Below the pieces are notes generated by a model. The model did not search any database, was not told the origin of the DNA, and saw only the letters and a list, made by a program, of their open reading frames with translations. A stretch of 64,000 bases of DNA from Steromphala cineraria (Eukaryota > Mollusca > Gastropoda > Trochida > Trochidae). The stretch lies in NCBI GenBank assembly GCA_916613615.1, contig OU744735.1, positions 43,428,468-43,492,467 on the forward strand, in the 5' to 3' direction. A program made the position numbers and the translations under genes. Positions 12,876 to 24,400 of this stretch are shown one piece after another; within the stretch, counting starts at the first letter, position 1, and every line of letters starts with the position of its first letter.

Positions 12876-13020
12876 AAGGATTGTTTTACATGTTTTGTGC
12901 CTCTATCGATGTATAACAGCAACAAATTTTGTATAAAATCGCTACGCTACGCTACGCGATTTTATACAATTTGTTGCTGTTATACATCGATAGAGGCACA
13001 AAACATGTAAAACAATCCTT
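12876..13020. repeat. near-perfect palindrome, ~64-bp arms
   Basis: Left arm 12876-12941 and right arm 12957-13020 are reverse complements apart from a two-base indel (AAATTTT against CAATTTG). The spacer is the short tandem CTACG repeated three times. Probably a very young fold-back element; would form a stable cruciform or snap-back. Confidence 0.9.
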
Positions 13021-14035
13021 AATTAATATGAGCGTAAAGAACGATCATCATTGCTCAGCTATGAGCCGTTTTTGAAAGGGATATTTTTTCAATCACTGTT
13101 TATGATTTGTATACATATTTAAGCCATTTTTTCAACACAACTTCAAACTTTGTAAAGAACTTTCCGTCAATCATGTTTTATTTGGTTGTGTTTGTTGCAA
13201 TCTAATATGGAAATAGCGCGTTTTAAAACGTTCGATATATTGAATATTTCAGAAGTTTGTACCGATTCGTATCACGTTGTTCCTGTATTGCAATATACTT
13301 ATATATCGATAATACCACACATCCTTAATGCTTAACGTATGGGAATATTCTTCTATGTGCAAAAAGGTGTTTGACAAATAGTAATAGTCATATAGTGATA
13401 TATACCATCAAAGTACTAGCATATTTTATCCATTTCAGTAACTTTCTATCTTAAGATGTACAATGTATAGTGTTTAAAGTTGATCGTTAAGTTTATTCAA
13501 TATATTGTAATGAGGTGAATATCGCAATACAAAAGTTGGCGCATTACTCAGCGTAATTTGAACGGTACATGAACTGCAACTTGATAGGAGATATCAATAT
13601 ATAAAGCTAAAAGTACACAAACAGCTTGACCAACGAGCTTAAAACGATGAAGCATAATGTGACACTCAGTGCTCCAGATAAGCTGCGTATGTGCGTATTT
13701 AATCGTATGGAATCATTAAAAAAGGAGTGCAGATACGCAGACTTTTTCTTTAAGATTCAAAGGAATCAGTAACTGTACGCAAAAGCACTTAACACTAGCG
13801 TATTCATAATCTCAGTCTCAATTTCATATAAAATGTCGAAAATTGTCAAAACTCTAAGGAGTATCATTTTCTGAATACGCAATCAAAATGAACTGTACGC
13901 AATGGTATCCTAATCAAAAGTACATGTATACCCTATAGGTCATGTAGCACTGCAGTCCTATACATTCGTTATTTATAAAGCACTTCCACGAACCGTTCAG
14001 TCAACAGTAGGTGTATTTTATATCCTGCAAGCGAG
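13021..14035. other. non-coding, nothing recognised
   Basis: Stops in all frames; no repeat or RNA signature seen. Confidence 0.45.
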
Positions 14036-14200
14036 ATACTGTATATGTCGTACACGTTTAACTTTAATAGTCAACCGACAGGTTTGTTTGTCATGCTAAA
14101 TACCTTCATTTTGTTTACGATATCAGGTTCCTGTGTGTATATGTCGTAAATGTTCAATTTTATAGTCAACCGACAGGTTTGTTTGTCATGCATAATACCG
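14036..14200. repeat. two-copy direct repeat
   Basis: 'GTATATGTCGTA' followed by 'AGTCAACCGACAGGTTTGTT' and 'TGTCATGC' occurs twice about 113 bases apart (from ~14040 and ~14137). No coding content. Confidence 0.7.
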
Positions 14201-15195
14201 CAACGGTGCCTTTCAACTTGACGAGTGCTCGGCTACAAATATCAAGTGTTCTCTTGTTAAGTGCAATACATTATGTATATAGGATAAGGCACGAAGACAA
14301 GGTTTTGGTGCATGTAAAAGACTGCAGGGTGGGACATGCGCGACAAAGAGACCGCGGTCTATCTACATGCACCAATACCGCGTCTAAGTAGCCTAAATTG
14401 TTTCTAAGCTGAGGGAATTTGGCATTCATGGAAAGAACTACAAGAAATTTGTATTTTGCAGAATATTCACACCTGACATGAACACCACCAACCTCAACAA
14501 TCATTTACGATTTACGCGATTTCAAATTCTATTCTCTGGTGATCGTGTAAGAAATCATGTTCCACAGTAATGAAGCCCAAAATGTTTTCAATTAACACTG
14601 TACCTTTCAAGTTGACAGTTCAAACAAATGCAGTTCATGACTGAAGGGTCTTTCTTCAACTATCTTCAATTGAAACTAAAATTGTTTGATTGATCCACGA
14701 AATGAAAGCTTAAATAGCAAGCATAGACTAAGTTTAGATCCTGGACTGAAATTGACGGTTACAATCAGAGACATGCCAAACACTCTGGTATCAGTTTCGT
14801 GTATCACATACAGCTACATGCAATTTCATCCAAGACGTTTGACGAACAAAATGAGTGAATTTAAATAAAGTCGGTAAATTCCAACGCCTGCAAAAGAATG
14901 AGACTTTTGAAAAAGTCTTAGATCGTGATGTTGTTGCCTTGTATCTTTGATCTCAGAAATTATTCTTGCATTTGATGTAACTGTCGGTTATAAGATTCAG
15001 TAAATAATCATACAATGCATGTCTTGTCTTGTATCATCAAGTTCAGAGGTCAATCATACATTCAGGAGCTTGTATATCATTTCAGTGACTTATTCTACAT
15101 TTCGTTTTGAATTGCATGATGGCATCAAGTTCAGAAGTTTATATATTTTTAAGTTGTTGTCTTTTATCTTGTTGTTTTAAGACTTAGCTTAGACA

Positions 15196-15368
15196 CTAGC
15201 GGATCCAGGGGGGGGTCCAGGGGGTCCTGACCCCCCCCTTTCAACACCCGCCCCCTTTCAAATCCATGTATAACGGGTCGTGGACCACCCCACCACCCCC
15301 CCCCCCCCCACTGAGTGGAGAAAAATTATTTTGGGACCCCCCCCCTTTCAAAAATCCTGGATCCGCCC
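15196..15368. repeat. GGATCC-ended G/C-homopolymer MITE-like element
   Basis: Inverted ends GCGGATCCAGG and CCTGGATCCGCC enclose long G and C runs (GGGGGGG, CCCCCCCCC). Related copies: 34580-34770 and probably 18775-18900 (GCGGATCCAGAT and ACTGGATCTGCC). Confidence 0.6.
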
Positions 15369-15403
15369 TTGTTAGAGTTCTACCATTTGATGAACTCTTA
15401 AAA

Positions 15404-15515
15404 TAACCTGATATCTATCATCTTCCTACGGCAAGGTCGAAACGTATCGAGGGAATGGAAAAGTTTTAAAACTTTTTCGTTTCGCCCGTGACGTTGTGAT
15501 GATGGATATCTGACA
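15404..15515. repeat. short derivative of the 42.1-42.7 kb element
   Basis: Holds 'AAACGTATCGAG' and then 'AACTTTTTCGTTTCGCCCGT', 'GACGTTGTGA', matching both ends of 42140-42690 but without the middle. Internal-deletion copy. Confidence 0.55.
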
Positions 15516-15779
15516 AAATGCCTTGAACTGCAGACGCAGGCATTGGGAAAGACATCTTTGATAATAGGCCGTTTTTAGACCATTTGATATCTATCTGAAT
15601 TATAAATGGACAAATTAATCTAATTGTCCTTATACCACTGGAAAATTCCAAATTTGGATGTGGGCATTTTTCATCCAATGTACAAAATAGGGGGCCTTTC
15701 CAAATCTCTGTGACAGTTTGTTGTCCAAGCCTATTTTTGAATGGTTTTTCATCAGATATGTTAGGCAAAGAGCTATAGG

Positions 15780-16035
15780 CTTATATTGTTTTGATTTTTT
15801 ACTCTGGAAACGGAACTCTAAGATGTGTTTCCATGGAGTAACCTCAAAAATCAATAATCCCAAAAAATTGAACCCCTATAAGGCACATCTACACATAATG
15901 ATTGATCCATATACAAAATTTTGTTGAGCTAGCTAGGTCTTACAGTTTTTTAATTTTTCTCTCGAAACAAACTTCTAAGATATGTTTCCATTGAAACTGA
16001 CAAAAATAATCATCCCAAAAATTACATTAACCAAG
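15780..16035. repeat. diverged two-copy tandem duplication
   Basis: 'ACTCTGGAAACGGAACTCTA' and 'CTCTCGAAACAAACTTCTA' open two ~150-bp copies; both run on with 'AAGATRTGTTTCCAT' and 'AATCCCAAAAA'. No gene. Confidence 0.5.
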
Positions 16036-16070
16036 TTTTGTTGAACTTAGTAAGTTCTTACAGTTTTTAA

Positions 16071-16367
16071 AGGGGGTTTGCGTCCTAGGCTGTACTCTTG
16101 CATAAGACCGTGCGGTTAGCCTGCCTGCTAACGAGCTTCGCTGATCAATGAGACGGTGAGCTGAGAAGGGTGTAAGCTTCGCTTTAAATTGTACATGATC
16201 ATACAACAATAAGCATATCAAGCCCCTTACGATGACGAGCTCTAAGCTCCTTACAGCATATGTTTTCATTAGCGCTGTGCTGAGCTCACAAACTCTGCCG
16301 CTAACGAGCTAACGAAGCCTCAGTCGATAAGTATGAGACACATTTTTATGGAAGACGCAAACCCCCT
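16071..16367. mobile_element. TTAA-flanked MITE, AGGGGGTTTGCGTC ends
   Basis: 297 bp with terminal inverted repeats AGGGGGTTTGCGTC and GACGCAAACCCCCT, flanked on both sides by TTAA (16067-16070 and 16368-16371). TTAA target duplication is characteristic of piggyBac-type transposases. No ORF, so non-autonomous. Confidence 0.8.
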
Positions 16368-16536
16368 TTAAGTACTGCTCAAGAAATGATATCGAGATAT
16401 ACAGACAAAAAGAGCCAATTTTAAATATAGCATTTGCTGACCAATCTGAGATATTTTGCTCCAGAAAATCTGTAAATTATTTTTTCAATCTTTTCTGTTC
16501 TCAATATATATAAAAAAAGGTTTCATGCTTGATATA

Positions 16537-16542
16537 TTTATT
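16537..16542 (-). terminator. polyadenylation signal AATAAA of the CEMIP/WSC/lectin gene
   Basis: AATAAA on the minus strand lies 64 bases past the TAA stop at 16606-16608, the usual place for the cleavage signal of a short 3' UTR. Confidence 0.7.
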
Positions 16543-16605
16543 CACCCATAGAAGTCTTCCCAGGTACATGAATGAAAATGGCTGTCGTCAGGGGAGGTAA
16601 TCCAC

Positions 16606-16805
16606 TTAGGCAGCTGGAGCCTTGCAGACCACAGTCCCAGATGCAGTGCAGTCATTGTTCTTCCATGAACCTGTCAAGGACTTCACCTTGGCACATTTTC
16701 CCTTGGTGGAGGCGTAGTCAGGTCCGTTGTTGTTCTGCCAGTTTGTGTACGTGCCACTTGTACCATCTACCCAGCTGTAGCCAGACCCACTGGTGAACTT
16801 ATATC
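16606..16805 (-). CDS. terminal exon: CTLD3, C-terminal part and stop
   Basis: Phase 1 in. YKFTSGSGYSWVDGTSGTYT, NWQNNNGPDYASTKGKCAKV, KSLTGSWKNNDC, VVCKAPAA then TAA. The NGPD position replaces EPN/QPD and WKNND stands for WND; cysteines are complete. Confidence 0.95.
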
Positions 16806-18412
16806 CTGAAATTCAAACACTTTGGTTCAAACATCAGATCAAGGCAGGATTCAAATAATCCTACAATGCAGATTCAAACAGTTTTGTCCAAATCAAGGCA
16901 GTAACATTTGATCCAACAAATGTTTCAAAGAAAATTCAACACTTTGGCTCAAACACCAGATCAAGGCAGTAACATTTGATCCAAAAAATCCTACAATGCC
17001 GATTCAAACAGTTTGGTTCAAACATCAGATCAAGGCAGGGTCCAAATACATGTAATCCTACAATGCCGATTCAAACAGTTTGGTTCAAACATCAAATCAA
17101 GGCTGTAATATCTGATCCAACTAATTCTACAAGGAAATTAAAAAACTTTGGTTCAAACACCAAATCAAGGTGGTAACATGTGATCAAACTATCCCTACAA
17201 AGCACATAAACTACAAAACATATAACTAATAATATACCAGGCTTATCTCCAAGCATATTTACTTTCCAAAAACTTAATTTGTTTTGAACACTTATTCATT
17301 AATTTTCAAAGGCAGTGATATATTGGTGAATTCCCCAGTCTAAGTAAACCTAGCCTCAATATCATCCATTTCACTCATATACCAAGTTTAGAAAGGTCTA
17401 GTAGGGGGTCGTGTCAGACCACGTATCGAATTGACCAATCAGAACTCAGCTTACCAAGCCACAATAGTCTTCCTTCGCATGAATAACGTTGAAGGGTCAT
17501 AGGTCGCAGAAAGGTCGTCTGAAGCGACCCTCTACTAGACCTTTCTAGACTCAGTATAGGAGTGAAACAGATAATATTGAGGCAAGGTTTACTTAGACTG
17601 GTGAATTCCCCTAGCTAGCATAAATTGCCTGAATCTCCAAGGCTGTTTACCCACTCTTATTTGCCTAGCTAGCTATTAAAGGAGCAGTAGCACGTTTTTT
17701 AGGCAGAATATAGGGGTTGTGAGGAAAATTAAAATAAGACAATGTACTAAGAAAAAATGAAGCAGTAATAAATCAAATATATACCGGTAATGTAAATATT
17801 AGCCATGCAATTCCTTTTCTAACACGAAATGAATAAAAGGTGTTCACACAAAAATGGCCGCCAATGTATTTTATGTGAATCTTTATAATTTGTTCTCTGA
17901 CTATGGATGATTGGTTTGTGTAATGAGATTTTGGACACGATCAGAATAATACATCAAGCATTAACGTACAATTATCAGTGAAAAATTTAAAATATAAAAT
18001 TTTCAAAAACATGCTCCTGTTCCTTTAAAGAGCCTGTATTGTTGTATTACCATTTTCTAATCACAATACAATAATAAACCTTGAATTTTGATTTCATCAA
18101 AGATACACTTTTAATCTTGTTTTTCCCTTATGAAACAATTGATTGAAAACAATTATAGATATAACCTCTTTCTACCCATGAAAGTACATTAGTATACAAA
18201 TGTTGTATTGTTTGTGTAAGTTTTTATATGAAAAATAGTTAATCTATTTAAATGAACAAGGAAGAATGTGTTTCACAAACTTTGGTAAAACTTGTAAAGT
18301 ATAAGGTAAACGATTGAGAAAGGTTTAACAGCTGGCAGGGTGAGAGGTACTTAAGTTATTTAACAGGTGGTTAAAAAGAGAGTCAACAGATATCTTAAGG
18401 GAAAGGAAAAAT

Positions 18413-18446
<34 letters not shown>

Positions 18447-21400
18447 AACAAATGAGAGAAAGAAAGCATAATTTTGAATGGCACTAGTAAATTTATAAGC
18501 AAGTAAGTTAAGGCAATCAATGGTAAAAAGGCCAGTTCACAGGTAGATATTTACCAATGTGGTAGATGGTACTCTCTTGTGCATGAACATAATTGTTCGC
18601 TTTCGTTGCTTCTTGCTCACTCTCTATTGTTAGAATATCACTGTCCCCTCTGAAATGAAATTTTTAGATTAAAATGTCAAAATGTGTAAGAATTGCGTTT
18701 TCAAAATATTAACAAAGGTATGAAATCTTTATCATTTTTTTCTGCCAGCAGGGTAAAGGTTAACAAGTTATGACCCACATTACATTACATTTGCGGATCC
18801 AGATCGCCCAAAAACGTTCCAAATATAGATTTAAAAAATCATTTCAAAAGTTGCGCTTGCCACACCCAAATGAAAATACTGGATCTGCCCCTGCGTTATC
18901 ATTTAACTATTATGTATGTTGTGCTGGTATACCTGCGACAGGCAATCAATATTGGAAGAAGCATCCATAAAATACTTTGTAGGTTTCAACAAAGATAATT
19001 ATTTTAGGCTTTATTGATACACTATGAAAGGAATATATCTTTTACATAAGCTATTGAATTGAAATTTACAGATTCCAAATATAATGAGTTTTAATACTGA
19101 ATTAGCAAAATTCGCCAAAATAGTTATGTTGAATGAGCAACACATTATTTCTTAGAAAATCTTCTTGACTTGAATTGCTAAAATCATAGTGATGAAAATA
19201 ATGTTTTTCAACTCACTGTTGACAAAGGGCTCGTGCTTCAGTCATCTTGGCAATGGAATCACCTTTATACAGGTAACATGTATCCCCACTCAGCTTCCAT
19301 TCTACATGACATCAAGTTTCCATTAGCTATATAACTATAAATTTAAATATAAAATATCTATCATCTATTTAAGGGGACCTCCCTTTCGTGTTCCCAAGCC
19401 TATGATAAAAGACGATCAACTGTATGACACCTATCCAATGTCAAGGAGATATTGTTCACACTCTGTAGACATGTGTACGCCTGGAATATGTTACACAACG
19501 GAAGTGAACGAGTTACTCAGCGCGAGATAAGTTTGTTTGTGCATTCGGTGTATGATTTTGCTCACTAAGTAAGTGTTCAGGTACATAGGAGAAAAATAAT
19601 TTGGGCTGGGTAACAAGTCCAGGCGTACACGTTCCTACGGTGTGGTTCTCTAAAGTACCAATAATTAATAACTTGGCCAATGTAATGATGTAATTCAGTA
19701 CTTCAGTATAGGCTGAGTTTGTCTGATAACTGTAACTTATGAAGTAAGGACTATTTAATAAATAAAAATCTCAATATCTTCTTGCAGCATAAAATAAGTT
19801 ATATAAGTTATACCGTAAGTTAATAAGGGCGCTTAAAACATTGACTTGGATGGGCAATATTAAAGTGGTACGAATTACGATCGCAAAAATAAAGACTTCT
19901 GAAGTAAAACTGTGGTTGTCTTTGATAACTGATACAGGCATTCAAGACATACTTACACATTATTGAGTAGAAAATAACACATATTGCCACTAATGTATCA
20001 ATCCATACCTAATAAATTCATAACACAGTGTTTGGAAAGGTATAACAGGACTGTAAGAACCAAGTAGAGTCCGCATTTTCTATGACTTACAGTGCATTAA
20101 GAAATACAAAATCTACAAGGGTCTTACAGTCCGATACACCCTTGCAAAACACTGTGAAACTAAGAATATCCTGAAAACTATTTCAACCTCAATCAGGACT
20201 CTTACCCGACCCACAGCGATCAGTTGATGAGAGAATATCTGAAACATCACAAAATAATTCTTGAAGAATATTGGCAAATCGGTCATGTTTTTAATATTAA
20301 AATTCACTTTAAATAATTGTCCATTTTACCAAAACTCAAAATCTTTACAAGAAAAAAAAATTAACACTTCAAATACATATTACTGGATAATTCAAAGCAA
20401 GTAATTGAAAAAGCTGAAATTTAATCATTAATGAAAATACCTAATTATTTTCCCAAAAGTGAGATAAGTTAGTTTGTATGCATAAATTATAGCAGATAGT
20501 TTATTTACCAAGTTCACAAACTACTCCATATTCCTTTGAAATGAATGTGGATTTTTTCTTGTACATATTGGCATATTCCAACACTGAAAAGAATAATATA
20601 TTAAACATTTAGTTTTATATGCTAGACATCAGTTGATATACTTCCAAAACTACATACAAAATTATCAAATATCCCCCCACCCCCCTCAAAAGAGAACAGT
20701 TAGCCTCCAACCCTAAAAAAAATTGCAATTGTGAACATTATTAACATTGTATGTTTGATACATTCTTCAGCTGACATAATGATCTAATATCATCTGTTGT
20801 GTAGAATAACTCTGAACATTATCCTGTGACATGTGTGTAAAAACAACCCCTTATTGCTACAGCTCATGGGATTTTCCTTAAGTTAAATTGGTGTATCAAG
20901 GTATCACAATGTGGTCACAGGTTTCATTCCTCTGGAAATTATCTCACATGACAATAAAGAAACTTGAACGGGCAGTACAACTTTTTTGATAATTTTATAT
21001 ATATTTTTTTAGCAATAATTGCAAGTTAATGCTTAATGTATTATTTTGACAATGTCAAAAATCACATTTCACAGGCCAATAATCCATTGTCAGATGACAA
21101 AGTATGAAGATTCATTTATAATCCATTGGCGGCCATTTTGTGTAAACACCTTTAATTCATTTTGCTAGAAAAAGGACTCCCATGGCTAACTTTACATTAT
21201 ATATTTGAAATATTACTGCTTCATTTAGTTTGAATACATTGTCTTTCAATTGGAACCATTTATTTTCATTTTCGTGACATCACCTAATATTCCCCCTAAA
21301 CGTGCTACTGCCCCTTTAAAGTATAGTATCCTCCAACTCACTGAGCACTTTATCATCAGTGTCCACATCATCTGTCCAGTAGTCCTTGTCTTCTCCATAC

Positions 21401-24400
21401 ACAAACACATGTTTCAGAACCTCCGCCTGTAACACCATGAAACAATGTTAACCCTTATCCTGCAGCATGATCACACAATGTTAACCCCTTAACTGTAACA
21501 CATTCATACAAATGATGCAATATCAACCCCTATCCTGCAACACAATAACACTATGGTCTTTTATCCTTCATTAAACCATCACCCATAGTTAACCCTTATC
21601 CTGCAACACCAACACAATGTTAACCCTTATCCTGCAGCATGATCACACAATGTTAACCCTTTTCATGCAGCATGATCACACAATGTTAACCCTTTACATG
21701 TATCACATTCATACAAATGATACAATATCAACCCCTATCCTGCAACACAATAACACTATGGTCTTTTATCCTTCATTAAACCATCAGCCATAGTTAACCC
21801 TTATCCTGCAACACCAACACAATGTTAACCCTTTACCTGTAACACATTCATACAAATGATACAATATCAACCCCTATCCTGCAACACAATAACACTATGG
21901 TCTTTTATCCTTCAAAACCATTACCAAAAGTTAACCCTTATCCTGCAACACCAACACAATTTTCATTTACACAATGTTATCCTCTATCCTGCAGCACATT
22001 CACACAATGTTAACCCTTATTATGCAACACAACAACATAATGATGCAGGACATGCATTGATCTACTATATAGTTCCATCATTAACCCTCGTAAAACTTTT
22101 ATAGAAAACTTGCACTAATCATAAAAAGGCAAGCATAATTCCAATGGTCTTTTTTTCAGATTTACGTATATTGAATTTCTTCTAGAGTCTTTATACGGTA
22201 GCACAGTGTCACGGGCATATCCATACCTGAATACTGAAATTTGTCAGGAAATACCATTTGTACCTTCCTAACGTTGGGGTCTCACAGATCCTACTTTCAA
22301 CTTTATAATGATGCACATTTTACATGATAAAGATTAATAAATGTCAATACTTTTTTCTAGCAAAAATATGGCATGCTTGAAAATACACAAAAGCTTGTTC
22401 AATCAAGTGAATAATGTGGAGCACAGTGGTGTAGTGGCTAGCATGCTGGCCTCTCACGCCAGAGACTCGGGTTCGAATCCCGGTGGAGATACCAAAAATT
22501 TGGGACTTGGGTCTCATCCTGTGTTGTGTCCCTTGGCAATGCACTTCATCCACATTGCACTCAGTCCACCCAGCTGTTAAAATGGGTACCTGAAAAATGG
22601 ATGTACTGACCTACGTGGTCGTGATTAGCGCTTAGTAGCAGCTGTGAAAGTACACTCCTTCGGGGGTAATAATGTAGCGCTTTGAGCATGTCTTAGGACG
22701 TGGAAAAGGCGCAATATAAGTACGCACATTATTATCACATTATTAATGTAACTATTATTGATAAAGTAGAACAACTGTGGTCAATTAGACCCTGTTAAGT
22801 CGTACGAGGGTTAAGTTTTGGAGTTACCTAAAACCTGATATGCTCGAAGTCAAGGCTGACGACTAGAATGCATGCTCCAAAATTCAGAAAGATTGAAGAA
22901 AACCTGTTGGAGGAGTTAACTTCTAAAGACAGGTAAAACATTTTCAGGATGTACAAATAGATGGATGGGTTGCCAACACCACAACATGATCTTTTGTTAA
23001 GCAGAAAATTTTAAGCATATTTACCTCATTGTTGCTGTTGACTTTGACGAGTTTTCCCATGCGGGTGTAGCAAGCATACCTTGCGTTCAGTTTATTCATC
23101 TTTGTGTTGATGACAGCGTAACATTTTCCGTTACTGAACTTCTTGCCAGCATCATTCTGTCCACAGGCCACTGGATGGATACAATGAAAATAGCTTATCA
23201 GGCATACTAATGGGATCTTACCCGATTTCGGCAGGTTTATCGCATACTAGAGAGTGAGTGAGTTCTTGTTTTGCATATCTTGGGCATTATTTCAGCCATT
23301 TGCGGCGATCAGGCATACTAGAACTTTTCATAAAAATTGTCACAAGTCCATGATTTGAGTAATATTAGTCAAAAATTATAATCCTCTTTATGTAAGTAGT
23401 CTGCACACAAAGTTTCAGCTTCTAATGGCCGGAGAAGATGAACATTTTGCTGGTGTAGAAGGAGATACTAATATGATCAGGGGATAGGTTGGAGCATAAT
23501 ACGGAGACATATACGCTGATGTAACAGGATTGGGCAGTAACAGAGAAAAGTAGCTTATTGTGTCAAATCAAAAATACAACAAAAAAACATACCTCCTGCC
23601 GGTGCTGAACTCCCCACATCACTTTCACACAAGCCCTTGAACTTGCTACCAATAGCTCGGTCGTTCCATCTGTAGATTGTGTTCTGCTGCAAAACTGAAA
23701 ACAATATGGGCGATAAATCTGTTATCCACCCCTAGAAGCCCAGAGCTCTGTATAGGTATATGGTTAGGGGTTTAAGGGGTTAGGGGGTTAGGGGTTAAGG
23801 GGTTGGTGGCTAATGGGTTAAGGAGTTATTGTTTAGGGGGTTGGGGGTTTAAGGGATTATGAATTTGGGGTTTGGGGTTATGGGTTAAGAGGTTAAGGGA
23901 TTTGGGGGGAGTGGGGTTGTAAGGGGTGTCTAACTCTGGAAACAAAGAACTACAAATCTCTGCTCCTGTTGCATCTAACCTTACCAATCACTCCTTTCAA
24001 ACATGAATCAAGTACAACTGATTACGATTTTACAATTTGTTTAAAAAAGGATGCCTTCATTTAATAAGAAAGACACACATTACAGAAATGCATCCATTTA
24101 TCCACTAGCTAGAAAAATTGAATGTCTTACTAGGGTCTGACGAATTAAGGCATCAAGAAAGGCAAATGTTTGGCAAATTCAATTAGCCAACAATTGGGCA
24201 AATTATGGTTCAACATTGGCCAAAAGTTGCGATACTGCCACAAATGAGTTTTTTGCCAAAATAAATTTATAGAGAAAATAATTGAAATCATTATAAGCAC
24301 TGACTGAATCCATCTTCATTGCTCTTGGATCCTTCCCCCTCGATGGTGTTATCAAATGTGGTGTCAGTTGTCCCATCCACGTATTTCTTTGTGCCTTCGG

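Noticed and set aside
22417..22500. tRNA gene
   Set aside because: A and B boxes are present but the 3' half does not close an acceptor stem, and a SINE body and tail follow.
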